A stretch of 31,424 bases of DNA, from NCBI GenBank assembly GCA_009774375.1, contig VSNO01000030.1, forward strand, positions 1-31,424, in the 5' to 3' direction. Shown piece after piece: positions 8,203 to 17,351 of the stretch (the stretch's first letter is position 1; the number at the start of each line of letters is the position of its first letter). The position numbers were made by a program, and so were the translations under genes. This stretch comes from Lachnospiraceae bacterium (GTDB lineage Bacteria; Bacillota; Clostridia; Lachnospirales; Lachnospiraceae). The notes under the pieces are model-generated. The model saw only the letters and a list, made by a program, of their open reading frames with translations. It was not told where the DNA came from and ran no database searches.

Positions 8203-10773
8203 ATGAAGTATGTGATCTTAGGCGGGGTAGCAGCCGGGACAAAAGCAGCGGCAAAATTAAAGCGCCTCGACAGACTGGCGGAGGTGCTGATCTTCACAAA
8301 AAGTGCAGACATATCCTACGCCGGTTGCGGACTTCCGTATTATATCGGCGGAGACATCGCTTCGAGGGAGGAGCTGATCGTAAACTCACCGGAGAAATAC
8401 GCGGGACTCACAGGCGCGAAGGTGCAGATCGGCTGCGAGGCGATCGGAGTAGAGTGTGAGAGAAAGGAAGTGACGATCCGGCGCACGGACGGCAGCGTCT
8501 TTGCCGAGACGTACGACAAGCTGATCATTGCGACCGGGGCGGCGCCTTTTGTCCCACCGGTGGACGGTGTGGGTCTTGCGGGGGCATTCTGTGTGCGTAC
8601 GCCGGACGACGCGGTGGCGATCCGCGAGTATGCCGAGATTAACAAGTGCCACAGGGCAGTCGTGTGCGGCGCTGGCTTTATCGGGCTCGAGGTGGCGGAA
8701 AACCTGGCGGCATTAAATATGGAAGTGGTCGTGATCGACGCGGCGCCGCAGATCATGCCGAATGCGTTTGACGAGGACATGGCAGGGTATGCGAAGCGCC
8801 AGCTCAAGGCGAGCGGCATGCGCGTGCTCACATCGGTAAGCCTCAAAGGGATCAACGGAAAAGACCATGTCGAGAGTGTAGACACGGACAGCGGCGTCCT
8901 GCAGGCGGACATCGTGATCCTTGCGATCGGTGTGCGTCCGGCGACCGCGTTCCTGAACGATTCGGGGATCGAGATGTTCAAGGGCACTGTGATCGTGGAT
9001 GAGAACATGCGGACGAACATCCCGGATATCTACGCAGTCGGAGACTGTGCGATGGTGAAAAACGCGATCACAGACAGGCCGCAGTGGTCGGCGATGGGAT
9101 CGACGGCCAATCTTGCGGCCCGCGCGATGGCAAAGAGAATGTATGACCAGGGTGCCGGATATGGCGGCTGTCTTGGCACGGGCGTCGTGCGTCTGCTGCC
9201 CACCCTGAACGGAGGGAGGACAGGTCTCACGCAGGAGCAGGCAGCGGCGGCAGGCATTGAGGCGACATCGGTCGTCTGCGTTCTCGACGATAAGGCACAT
9301 TACTATCCGGGGGCATCGTCCTTTATCGTTAAGCTGACCGCGGAGACGGCAAGCCGCCGGATCCTTGGGATCCAGGTGCTTGGCGCGGGGGCAGTCGACA
9401 AGATGGTCGACATCGCCGTGACCGGAATTTATAACGGAATGAAGCTGGATGAATTTGACACGATGGATTTTGCCTACGCGCCGCCCTTCTCCACGGCGAT
9501 CCACCCATTTGTCACAGCGTGCTACATACTGGAGAACAAGCTTGACGGCGTGATCGATAGCATGAGCCCGTCAGAGTACGCTTCCGGCGCGGCAAAGGAG
9601 TACACAGTGCTCGACGCGCTGCCCGCCCCGTCTATCCCCAATGCGCGCTGGATCGAGCTGCCAAAGGTGGTGGAGCCGGTCGAAGGCCTGGACAAAGATG
9701 CGAAGCTGCTGCTCGTGTGTGCGAAGGGCAAAAGAGGATACTTTTTACAGAACCGCTTAAAAGCGTTGGGATATACAAACACACGTGTTCTTGAGGGCGG
9801 CATCACCTTCAACGAAGTGCGCGTGCCGCGGGGCGGAAAGAAGCTTTCCCCCGAGGAGATCAAGCGCGTGAAAGGGCTTGGATGCCTCCAGGATAAGCGC
9901 TATGACGATATCTTCAATGTGCGCGTGATCACGAGAAACGGCAAGATCACGGCGGAGGAGCAGAAGAAGATCGCCGAGGCGGCAGAGCGGTTTGGGACTG
10001 GGGAGGTGACGATGACGACGCGCCTGACACTGGAGATCCAGGGCGTCCCATATGACAGCATCGATGAGGTGCGCGCGTTCCTGTCCGAGGCAGGACTGGA
10101 GACCGGAGGCACAGGTTCCAAAGTCCGCCCCGTCGTATCCTGCAAAGGGACGACGTGCCAGTATGGCCTGATCGACACATTCGGACTCTCACAGAAAATG
10201 CACGAGCTGTATTTCAAGGGATATCATGACGTGGCGCTGCCGCACAAGTTCAAGATCGCCGTCGGCGGCTGTCCGAACAACTGTGTGAAGCCGGATCTGA
10301 ACGATCTGGGGATCGTCGGACAGCGCGTGCCCGAGATCGACCTGTCAAAATGCCGCGGCTGTAAAGTGTGCCAGGTGGAGAAGGGCTGTCCGATCCATGT
10401 GGCGCAGATGGAGGACGGAAGGATACGCATCGATCCGCAGGCATGCAACCACTGCGGCAGATGTATCGGAAAATGTCCGTTTGGCGCGGTGAATGAGTCC
10501 GCGGCGGGATATCGGATCTATATCGGCGGGCGCTGGGGAAAGAAAGTGGCGCAGGGACATATGCTGGATAAGATCTTTACGTCCGAGGAGGAGGTCATCG
10601 ATATGGCGGAGCGCGCGATCCTGTTCTTCCGCGACGAGGGGCTTTCCGGGGAGCGTTTTGCGGACACGATCGACAGGCTCGGATTTGACTACGTGCAGGA
10701 TAAGCTGCTCAACAGCAGGATCGACCGCGAGCAGGTTTTGAAGAAGACCGTGGTGGGCGGCGCGACCTGTTAG
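8203..10773 (+). CDS. Fusion flavoprotein: CoA-disulfide-reductase-like / rhodanese-like / sulfite-nitrite-reductase-like / 2[4Fe-4S] ferredoxin
   Basis: An 856-residue soluble protein made of four modules. Residues 1-445 are a pyridine-nucleotide disulfide oxidoreductase of the CoA-disulfide reductase/NADH oxidase group, with an FAD site at the start, the single redox Cys42 in SYAGCGLPYY, an NAD(P) motif CGAGFIGLEV and the second FAD motif IYAVGDC. Residues about 455-545 resemble a shortened rhodanese domain with Cys506 in LLVCAKGKRG. Residues about 570-710 match one half of a sirohaem sulfite/nitrite reductase, with cysteines at 647, 652, 690 and 694 (SCKGTTC...GGCPNNC). Two [4Fe-4S] ferredoxin motifs follow (717/720/723/729 and 748/751/754/758). 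NADH-driven reduction of sulfite, nitrite or persulfide sulfur is plausible; substrate is inference. The start has AAAGGAGG seven bases upstream. The gene appears monocistronic behind its own regulated promoter. Confidence 0.88.
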   Translation: MKYVILGGVAAGTKAAAKLKRLDRLAEVLIFTKSADISYAGCGLPYYIGGDIASREELIVNSPEKYAGLTGAKVQIGCEAIGVECERKEVTIRRTDGSVFAETYDKLIIATGAAPFVPPVDGVGLAGAFCVRTPDDAVAIREYAEINKCHRAVVCGAGFIGLEVAENLAALNMEVVVIDAAPQIMPNAFDEDMAGYAKRQLKASGMRVLTSVSLKGINGKDHVESVDTDSGVLQADIVILAIGVRPATAFLNDSGIEMFKGTVIVDENMRTNIPDIYAVGDCAMVKNAITDRPQWSAMGSTANLAARAMAKRMYDQGAGYGGCLGTGVVRLLPTLNGGRTGLTQEQAAAAGIEATSVVCVLDDKAHYYPGASSFIVKLTAETASRRILGIQVLGAGAVDKMVDIAVTGIYNGMKLDEFDTMDFAYAPPFSTAIHPFVTACYILENKLDGVIDSMSPSEYASGAAKEYTVLDALPAPSIPNARWIELPKVVEPVEGLDKDAKLLLVCAKGKRGYFLQNRLKALGYTNTRVLEGGITFNEVRVPRGGKKLSPEEIKRVKGLGCLQDKRYDDIFNVRVITRNGKITAEEQKKIAEAAERFGTGEVTMTTRLTLEIQGVPYDSIDEVRAFLSEAGLETGGTGSKVRPVVSCKGTTCQYGLIDTFGLSQKMHELYFKGYHDVALPHKFKIAVGGCPNNCVKPDLNDLGIVGQRVPEIDLSKCRGCKVCQVEKGCPIHVAQMEDGRIRIDPQACNHCGRCIGKCPFGAVNESAAGYRIYIGGRWGKKVAQGHMLDKIFTSEEEVIDMAERAILFFRDEGLSGERFADTIDRLGFDYVQDKLLNSRIDREQVLKKTVVGGATC

Positions 10774-10844
10774 CGTCCGGCGGATCGGGATAAATGAAAA
10801 ATGAATGTAAATATTTTGAACTTAAAACTAGGAGGTAGAAAGAA

Positions 10845-12086
10845 ATGGAGAAGAAACGCAACATTATAGTAGGACAGTCAGGAGGTCCGACATCGGTGAT
10901 CAATTCCAGTCTGGCAGGCGTGTACAAGACTGCCAAGGAGAGAGGATTTCACAAGGTGTACGGCATGCTGCACGGGATTCAGGGATTTCTGGACGAACAG
11001 TATGTGGATCTGTCCACGCAGATCCACTCGGACATGGATATCGAACTCCTGAAGCGGACGCCCTCGGCATTCCTGGGATCCTGCCGCTATAAGCTGCCGG
11101 AGATTCACGAGAATCTGGAGATCTACGAGAAAATATTCCAGATCCTGGATAAACTGGACATAGAGACGTTTATCTATATCGGCGGAAATGACTCTATGGA
11201 CACGATCAAGAAGCTGTCCGACTACGCGATCATCAAAGGCCATTCGCAGAAGTTCCTCGGTGTACCCAAGACGATCGACAACGATCTGGCGCTCACAGAC
11301 CACACGCCCGGTTTTGGAAGCGCGGCGAAGTATATCGCAGCCTCCACGAAAGAGGTGATCCGCGACGCGCTGGGCCTCACGTACCACAAGGACATGATCA
11401 CGGTCATCGAAGTGATGGGCCGCAACGCCGGATGGCTCACCGGGGCGACGGCACTTGCCAGGACAGAGGAGTGCGAAGGACCGGATCTGATCTATCTGCC
11501 GGAGGTGCCTTTTGATATCGATAAATTCCTGAAAAAAGTACAGGAGCTGCTGAAAAAGAAAGAATCTGTCGTCGTGGCGGTGTCCGAGGGGATCAAGCTC
11601 GCCGATGGCAGGTATGTCTGCGAGCTGTCAGGCGGAGGTGACTATGTCGATGCGTTCGGACACAAGCAGCTTCAGGGAACGGCCGCGTACCTGGCAGGTT
11701 TCCTGGGCGCGGAGATCGGGTGCAAGACGCGCAGTATCGAATTTTCAACGCTGCAGAGAAGCGCTTCCCACATGGCGTCGCGCGTCGATGTGGACGAGGC
11801 GTTTATGGTGGGCGGAGCCGCGGTCAAGGCGGCGGATGAAGGAGATACGGGCAAGATGGTTGTCATCGACCGCGTGTCAGACGATCCGTACATGAGCGCT
11901 GCCGGCATCTACGACGTACACCGCATCGCAAACAATGAGAAGCTGGTTCCCAGAGACTGGGTCAACAAGGAGGGGAACTATGTGACAGACGAGTTCATCA
12001 ACTACATCGAACCGCTGATCAGGGGCGATTACCAGCCGTTTATGGTCAATGGCCTGCCGCAGCATCTGGTTCTGCAGATGAAATAG
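10845..12086 (+). CDS. 6-phosphofructokinase, probably pyrophosphate-dependent
   Basis: A 413-residue glycolytic enzyme phosphorylating fructose 6-phosphate. Family landmarks are GQSGGPTSVIN near the N-terminus, GGNDSMDT (113-120), PKTIDND (141-147) with the catalytic aspartate, the TPGFGSAAKY loop and MGRNAGWLTG for substrate binding. Two positions decide the phosphoryl donor. ATP enzymes have GGDGS and PGTIDND; here the Gly is replaced by Asp116 and the next motif carries Lys142, the pair associated with pyrophosphate as donor. A reversible, pyrophosphate-dependent reaction is therefore likely, though the Asn at 115 is a deviation. AGGAGG lies upstream of the ATG. It has its own terminator and appears to stand alone. 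Confidence 0.9.
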   Translation: MEKKRNIIVGQSGGPTSVINSSLAGVYKTAKERGFHKVYGMLHGIQGFLDEQYVDLSTQIHSDMDIELLKRTPSAFLGSCRYKLPEIHENLEIYEKIFQILDKLDIETFIYIGGNDSMDTIKKLSDYAIIKGHSQKFLGVPKTIDNDLALTDHTPGFGSAAKYIAASTKEVIRDALGLTYHKDMITVIEVMGRNAGWLTGATALARTEECEGPDLIYLPEVPFDIDKFLKKVQELLKKKESVVVAVSEGIKLADGRYVCELSGGGDYVDAFGHKQLQGTAAYLAGFLGAEIGCKTRSIEFSTLQRSASHMASRVDVDEAFMVGGAAVKAADEGDTGKMVVIDRVSDDPYMSAAGIYDVHRIANNEKLVPRDWVNKEGNYVTDEFINYIEPLIRGDYQPFMVNGLPQHLVLQMK

Positions 12087-12113
12087 GGAGGAATCTGAAT
12101 ACAGCAGATTGAG

Positions 12114-12156
12114 GACGTATGAAATGGGACCGTTTCATTTCATACGTCTTTTTCTT
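12114..12156 (+). terminator. Rho-independent terminator of the phosphofructokinase gene
   Basis: A perfect 13-bp stem, GACGTATGAAATG (12114-12126) with its complement (12136-12148), a 9-base loop and then TTTTTCTT. It starts 28 bases after the stop codon. Confidence 0.92.
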
Positions 12157-12186
12157 CACATGACAGCGGAGAAGACCATCGCGTGA

Positions 12187-12215
12187 TTGACGCATGAAAA
12201 CACTGGTAGTATAAT
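12187..12215 (+). promoter_or_regulatory. Sigma-A promoter of the hybrid histidine kinase gene
   Basis: TTGACG (12187-12192) and a perfect TATAAT (12210-12215) with a 17-base spacer, about 100 bases before the kinase start and just after the preceding terminator. Confidence 0.8.
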
Positions 12216-12312
12216 ATTCTAAACAAATGATATAAGGGTCTGTAGAAAGAAGTCTGACAGGGAATAGTTCGTGATCGGGGGAAGATTCGCAGGTATGGAG
12301 GGGAGAGTCTTG

Positions 12313-15300
12313 ATGAAAAACAGGAAAAAAACGATACAGGAAGTGGTTTGTGTAGTTGTTCTGCTGGCTGCCATGATTGGGCTGTTTCAGTGGTATACGA
12401 CACAGAACAGCATACGGATGGAGGAGCGGAACAAAAATTATGCGGCGGACTCGGCCCGTCAGACAACGACGCGGATCAATGAGAAGATGAACAACGCTCT
12501 GGAGCTGATCCACACATATGCATACTTTGTCAGCGAAGGACTGAAGCAGCCTGTCATCAATGAGCAAATGCTGCAGGAGATCGAGCATAACGCCTTGTTT
12601 GACGCAGTGCTGTTCACAGATGCCGCAGGTGTGAACCACACCTCTGACGGGCGTACTTCGGATGCTTCTGACCGCGATTATTATAAAAACGGCATGCGCG
12701 GTGAGAGCGGTATCGCCGTGATACTGGATTCCTATTTCTTCAATGAAACGATGGTCAGCTTTTATGTCCCGCTGCGCTACAAGGGCGAGATCATAGGCGT
12801 ACTCCGGGGGTCCTATCTGGCGGAGGAGTACCTCAAGGATATGCTGTCCACCACTTACTTTGGCGAAGCGGCAGACGTGTATCTGTGTATGCCGAACGGC
12901 AGGGCGATCGCCAGTTCCGACGGCAACATATATGAGGAGGATCTGATCGACACGCTGGTGAAGAACAAGGTGATCGACAAGGATACGGCGGCGAAGGCTA
13001 AGGATATATTTGCGCATGGCGGCGAGGGCGCTTTTATCTGCGCTGCCGGCAGCAAGACCGACAATATCTGCGTCATGCATCTCCCGGACAATGATTTTGT
13101 CCTGGTGCAGACATTTCCGAAAAATGTGACACAGCAGATGATAAGGGATGAGAATATCGTGGGAATCCAGCTGGAGATGATGCTGATCGGGCTGTTTGTC
13201 ATCTATATCATCATACTGCTGGTCCGTGCCAGAAGGGAAAAGAAAATGCTGGAGGATGAGAACCGTGAGATGGGTTATATCATCAACGGCGTCACCACGC
13301 TGTTCTCGCGGTTTGCCATGGTAGATTTTTCGACAGGCACTTACCAGTATCTGGCAGGAACGACGCCGCAGGACGGGACCTTTGCGGTCAAAGGCGCGTA
13401 CCAGGAGCTGGTGCGCCACCTGTGCTCGGAGCTGATAGAAGACAGGGCGCGTGAGGAACTGATGGAACATCTGGACCAGGAGTCGCTCATACAGGCTTTG
13501 AACGATCACAATGACGCGCGTTTTGAGTGCCATGTGGTGCAGGGCGGGAAGCCGGAGTGGGAGCACGTCAATATCATCTGTCTGGAGCGAAACGAGGGAA
13601 GAGCGGAGAAACTTCTGCTGATCAGGCAGAATATCACGGAGGTGAAGGAGAAGGAGCTGCACATTCAGGCAAAGATGGCTGTCGCAAACCGCAAGGAACG
13701 CCAGTATCAGATCGCGATCACATCCAATGCCATCTGTACGTTTGAATTCAACCTGACTCAGGACCGTATTGAAAAAGATATCCGGCGTGACCTGGGCGGG
13801 GAGCGGGTATCGCTGCTGCAGAGAGTGGAGCTGGCGGCGCCCTGCAGGGTGTCAGAGTGGTTCAGGCGCTGGGAGCAGTTTGTTTTGAGTGATTCGCTCG
13901 AGGATTACAGGACAGTGGTGAACACTGCGTATCTGATCGGGCATTATGATCAGGGCGAGTCGGAAGTAAGCGTCGAATACTGGTGCAGGGACTGCCGTGA
14001 TCAGGAGATCTGTATCCGCCAGTCATTTCTCATGACGAGGGACGACGAGACCCGGGACATCCTGGTGATGGTCGTGATGAAGGAGATCACAGAGAGCGTC
14101 AGAAAGCAGAAGGAGCAGACGCAGGCGCTGCAGGATGCACTGATGCAGGCGCAGCATGCGAACAGGGCAAAGACGACCTTCCTGTCCAACATGTCGCATG
14201 ATATCCGCACGCCGATGAATGCGATCATCGGTTTTGCGACGATCGCCGTCAGCCATATAGACAACAGGGACCAGGTGAAAGACTGCCTGCAGAAGGTGCT
14301 GTCGTCGAGCAACCACCTGCTCAGCCTGATCAACGACATTCTCGACATGAGCAGGATCGAGAGCGGAAAAGTACAGATCAAAGAACAGGAATGCAATATT
14401 TCGGAGCTGATGCACAATCTGGTCAACATCATCCAGCCGCAGGTGAAGGCAAAACAGCTGGAGCTCTTCATTGACACCTTTGAGATCGTCAATGAGGACG
14501 TCATCGCGGACTCACTCAAGCTGAACCAGGTGTTTATCAACCTGCTGAGCAATGCCGTGAAATACACGCCGGCAGGGGGGACGATCACGTTCCGCATCAT
14601 GCAGAAGACGACGTTCCGGCATGGATACGGGGATTATATCTTTATCATTAAGGACAATGGCATTGGCATGTCAAAGGAGTTTGTGGAACATATCTTTGAG
14701 CCGTTCGAGCGCGAGTCGACTGTCACGCGGTCGGGCATCCAGGGAACGGGACTCGGCATGGCAATCACGAGAAATATTGTGGAGATGATGAACGGTACGA
14801 TCACGGTGGACAGTGAGATCGGAAAGGGAAGCACCTTTACCGTAGAGCTGGGATTAAAGCTGCAGGATATAGAGAAAAATGCAGAGCAGATCAAGGAACT
14901 CAACGGACTCCGCGCACTTGTCGTGGATGACGATTTTCATGTGTGCGACAGTGTGAGCAAGATGCTCAAAAAGATCGGTCTGCGGTCTGAGTGGACGACT
15001 TCGGGCAGGGAAGCAGCCTACCGCGCCCAGATGGCATACGAGGAAGGGGACGCGTACCATACGTACATCATAGACTGGCAGATGCCGGAGCTCAGCGGTG
15101 TGGAGACTGCCAGAAAGATTCGCAACGTCGCCGGCAGCGATGCGCCGATCATTATCCTGACCGCCTATGACTGGTCTGACATTGAGGAGGAGGCGAAGGC
15201 GGCAGGCGTCACGGCATTCTGCGCCAAACCGCTCTTTATGTCCGACTTGAAGTCGGCGCTGCTTGCCGCAAACAATCTGACAGACAAGGAAGACGAGATC

Positions 15301-15705
15301 GCGTCATGGACGCTGGAGGATTTTGAGGGAAAGCGCGTCCTGCTTGTAGAGGATATTGAATTGAACCGTGAGATCGCGGAAGTGATCCTGGAGGAGGCGG
15401 GATTTGTCGTCGAGTCGGCGCCGGACGGAACGGATGCTGTCGCGATGGTGGAGCAGTCCGAAGAATATTATTATGACGCGGTTCTGATGGATGTGCAGAT
15501 GCCGATCATGAACGGGTATGAGGCGACCAGGACGATCCGGAGCATGCCGCGGAAGGATGTCAAAGACCTGCCGATCATCGCCATGACGGCAAATGCGCTG
15601 GAGGAGGACAAGGAAGCCGCATTGAAGAACGGAATGAACGCCCACATCTCAAAGCCGCTGAACATGGATATCTTTATAGCGGTGCTGAAGCAGTTTGTCA
15701 AGTGA
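12313..15705 (+). CDS. Hybrid sensor histidine kinase with Cache-like ectodomain and two receiver domains
   Basis: A 1130-residue membrane kinase. One helix near residues 10-30 and another near 285-310 enclose an extracytoplasmic ~250-residue region of Cache-like appearance. One or two PAS-like segments follow (about 330-590). Then come a HisKA domain with His629 in SNMSHDIRTPMNAI, an HATPase domain with N, G1 and G2 boxes (DNGIGMS, GTGLGMAI), a first receiver (acceptor Asp921 in YIIDWQMPE) and a second receiver (Asp1060 in AVLMDVQMP, with the TAN and KPL signatures). The first receiver has LTAYD and AKPLF and is the more divergent. The ATG at 12313 follows GGAGGGG and is preferred to GTG 12271. 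No DNA-binding output is attached, so phosphate probably passes on, perhaps to the stand-alone receiver at 18942. Confidence 0.92.
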   Translation: MKNRKKTIQEVVCVVVLLAAMIGLFQWYTTQNSIRMEERNKNYAADSARQTTTRINEKMNNALELIHTYAYFVSEGLKQPVINEQMLQEIEHNALFDAVLFTDAAGVNHTSDGRTSDASDRDYYKNGMRGESGIAVILDSYFFNETMVSFYVPLRYKGEIIGVLRGSYLAEEYLKDMLSTTYFGEAADVYLCMPNGRAIASSDGNIYEEDLIDTLVKNKVIDKDTAAKAKDIFAHGGEGAFICAAGSKTDNICVMHLPDNDFVLVQTFPKNVTQQMIRDENIVGIQLEMMLIGLFVIYIIILLVRARREKKMLEDENREMGYIINGVTTLFSRFAMVDFSTGTYQYLAGTTPQDGTFAVKGAYQELVRHLCSELIEDRAREELMEHLDQESLIQALNDHNDARFECHVVQGGKPEWEHVNIICLERNEGRAEKLLLIRQNITEVKEKELHIQAKMAVANRKERQYQIAITSNAICTFEFNLTQDRIEKDIRRDLGGERVSLLQRVELAAPCRVSEWFRRWEQFVLSDSLEDYRTVVNTAYLIGHYDQGESEVSVEYWCRDCRDQEICIRQSFLMTRDDETRDILVMVVMKEITESVRKQKEQTQALQDALMQAQHANRAKTTFLSNMSHDIRTPMNAIIGFATIAVSHIDNRDQVKDCLQKVLSSSNHLLSLINDILDMSRIESGKVQIKEQECNISELMHNLVNIIQPQVKAKQLELFIDTFEIVNEDVIADSLKLNQVFINLLSNAVKYTPAGGTITFRIMQKTTFRHGYGDYIFIIKDNGIGMSKEFVEHIFEPFERESTVTRSGIQGTGLGMAITRNIVEMMNGTITVDSEIGKGSTFTVELGLKLQDIEKNAEQIKELNGLRALVVDDDFHVCDSVSKMLKKIGLRSEWTTSGREAAYRAQMAYEEGDAYHTYIIDWQMPELSGVETARKIRNVAGSDAPIIILTAYDWSDIEEEAKAAGVTAFCAKPLFMSDLKSALLAANNLTDKEDEIASWTLEDFEGKRVLLVEDIELNREIAEVILEEAGFVVESAPDGTDAVAMVEQSEEYYYDAVLMDVQMPIMNGYEATRTIRSMPRKDVKDLPIIAMTANALEEDKEAALKNGMNAHISKPLNMDIFIAVLKQFVK

Positions 15706-15741
15706 TGGGTGGGGTTTTGTCGAAAACAGACCTGCTGACTT

Positions 15742-15785
15742 TATACCACAAGTTTAATGACAGATCATAGAATTTGTGGTATAGT
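15742..15785 (+). promoter_or_regulatory. Promoter with 13-bp inverted-repeat operator upstream of the rtcB locus
   Basis: ATGACA (15757-15762) and TATAGT (15780-15785) are spaced by 17 bases. TATACCACAAGTT (15742-15754) and AATTTGTGGTATA (15771-15783) form an inverted repeat with 12 of 13 matches and a 16-base spacer. One arm lies just upstream of the -35 box and the other covers the -10 box, a layout suited to a dimeric repressor. Confidence 0.7.
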
Positions 15786-15845
15786 TGCATCATAGATCAA
15801 AAGGCGTATGGTTATATGCCACGGCACGCCGGAGAGGAAATAGGG

Positions 15846-16010
15846 ATGAACAGGACATTTGCGATCGATTTAATCAGTTATTCACACAGGAAAGGATTCG
15901 AACAGGCGCTGGATGCAAAACAGAGTCTACGTTTGATATGCTCGGAAAAGTTTTCATATAAGAGAAGAGATCGCTGGCTGGAATGTTCTGATGTGGGGTT
16001 CGTGTGCTGA
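15846..16010 (+). CDS. Possible 54-residue leader protein before rtcB
   Basis: This is an open frame from an ATG with GGAGAGG eight bases upstream, about 55 bases downstream of the operator-containing promoter. The peptide (starts MNRTFAIDLISYSH, ends SDVGFVC) is basic, has three cysteines and matches no family recognised here. The 434 bases between the kinase gene and rtcB contain nothing else gene-like. It could be a real small protein, a leader peptide or chance. The reading frame ends inside the hairpin at 15993-16017. Confidence 0.3.
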   Translation: MNRTFAIDLISYSHRKGFEQALDAKQSLRLICSEKFSYKRRDRWLECSDVGFVC

Positions 16011-16017
16011 ACCGCAC
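15993..16017 (+). other. Hairpin in the rtcB leader
   Basis: GTGGGGTTC (15993-16001) and GAACCGCAC (16009-16017) form a stem with one mismatch around a 7-base loop. There is no U-run, so it is not an obvious terminator. It lies 120 bases before the rtcB start and could be a leader structure. Confidence 0.4.
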
Positions 16018-16139
16018 GGCAGTAAGGGCATAAAATGGCATATTTGTGGTTGTCACCGCTTATCTTGTATGGAAAGTATTTCGGCAGGGTAGGCGGTTTT
16101 CTTTTGGAAAGGGATAGAAAAATGTGGGAGAACAATGTA

Positions 16140-17351
16140 ATGGAGAATGTAATAGAGATCAGGGGAAAGGTGAACACGGCGCTCTGCTACGCGAAGATCG
16201 TGGAGGACGAGGCGGTCGAGCAGATCCGCAGGATGTGCGACTACGAGTGCACGCAGGGAAGCCGGATCCGCATCATGCCCGATGTCCATGCGGGCAAGGG
16301 CTGCACGATCGGGACGACGATGACGATCACGGATAAGGCAGTGCCGAACGTGGTCGGCGTGGATATCGGCTGCGGTATGTATACAGTCAACCTGGGCAAA
16401 GGCGATATTGATTTTGAGAAACTGGACGCGGCGGCACATTTTGTCCCATCGGGCAAGAATGTGTGGGAGGGCAGGCAGGAGCGGTTCGATCTGCTGGCGC
16501 TGCGCTGTTACCGGAGCCTGAAAGACGTAAAGCGCCTGGAGCGGAGCATCGGGACACTGGGCGGCGGCAATCACTTTATCGAGGTGGACGTGGCGCAGGA
16601 CGGGACGAAGTACCTCGTGATCCACTCCGGCAGCCGCAATCTCGGAAAGCAGGTGGCAGAGATCTACCAGCGGCTTGCGGTCGAGCTGCACGCCGGCAAG
16701 GAGGAGTATTTTAAGAAGAGGGACGCCCTGATCGCGGAATACAAGGCGGCGGGGCGCAGAAGTGAGATCCAGAATGCCTTAAAGGGGCTCAAGTGGGAGC
16801 ACAGGGACTGCCTGATACCGGAGGATCTGTGTTACCTGTACGGGACTTATCTCGAGGACTACCTGCATGATGTGGAGATCTGCCAGCAGTTTGCGAGACG
16901 GAACCGCGAGAAGATGGCGGAAGTGATCCTGGAGAGAACGGGTATGAAAGGCTCGGACGCATTTCATACCATTCACAATTATATTGACACGGAGGAGATG
17001 ATCCTGCGCAAGGGCGCGATCGCGGCACACAAGGGCGAGCGGGTACTGATCCCGATCAATATGAGGGACGGGAGCGTGCTGGCAGTCGGCAAGGGCAATC
17101 CGGAGTGGAACGATTCGGCGCCGCACGGAGCCGGGCGTCTGATGTCGCGCACCAGGGCAAAGGAAACACTGTCGCTGGACGAGTACCAGAAAACGATGGC
17201 GGGCGTCTACACGACCTCCGTCAATGCGGCGACACTCGACGAGGCGCCGATGGCATACAAGTCCCTGGCGGACATCATCGACGTCATCAGGGAAGCCGTC
17301 GACGTCATTGATATCATGAAACCGATCTACAATTTTAAGGCATCTGACTAG
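16140..17351 (+). CDS. rtcB: RtcB-family RNA ligase
   Basis: RtcB joins RNA 2',3'-cyclic or 3'-phosphate ends to 5'-hydroxyl ends using GTP and manganese, for RNA repair. The ~403-residue chain has the family's metal and guanylate motifs: MPDVHAGKGCTIG, the ligand cysteine in GVDIGCGM, GTLGGGNHFIEVD, VIHSGSRNLG, AHKGER, and the guanylated histidine in SAPHGAGRLMSR. The ATG at 16140 fits the usual N-terminus (ENVIEIRGKVNTALCYAK); 16122 is an alternative with a weak GGAAAGGG signal. No archease gene is adjacent. The stop codon TAG at 17349-17351 is the first bases of the palindromic element that follows, so the insertion may have set the present C-terminus. Expression is probably governed by the inverted-repeat promoter about 350 bases upstream. 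Confidence 0.93.
   Translation: MENVIEIRGKVNTALCYAKIVEDEAVEQIRRMCDYECTQGSRIRIMPDVHAGKGCTIGTTMTITDKAVPNVVGVDIGCGMYTVNLGKGDIDFEKLDAAAHFVPSGKNVWEGRQERFDLLALRCYRSLKDVKRLERSIGTLGGGNHFIEVDVAQDGTKYLVIHSGSRNLGKQVAEIYQRLAVELHAGKEEYFKKRDALIAEYKAAGRRSEIQNALKGLKWEHRDCLIPEDLCYLYGTYLEDYLHDVEICQQFARRNREKMAEVILERTGMKGSDAFHTIHNYIDTEEMILRKGAIAAHKGERVLIPINMRDGSVLAVGKGNPEWNDSAPHGAGRLMSRTRAKETLSLDEYQKTMAGVYTTSVNAATLDEAPMAYKSLADIIDVIREAVDVIDIMKPIYNFKASD

Noticed and set aside
12046..13662. 538-codon open frame on the minus strand opposite the hybrid kinase gene
   Set aside because: It is antisense to a well-supported gene, has no ribosome binding site or recognisable domain, and its His/Leu/Arg-rich product is what the complement of GC-biased codons yields.
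15890..15910. tRNA-like GGATTCGAAC in the rtcB leader
   Set aside because: The flanking bases on either strand cannot form the five-pair T-stem or an acceptor stem, so it is not a tRNA.
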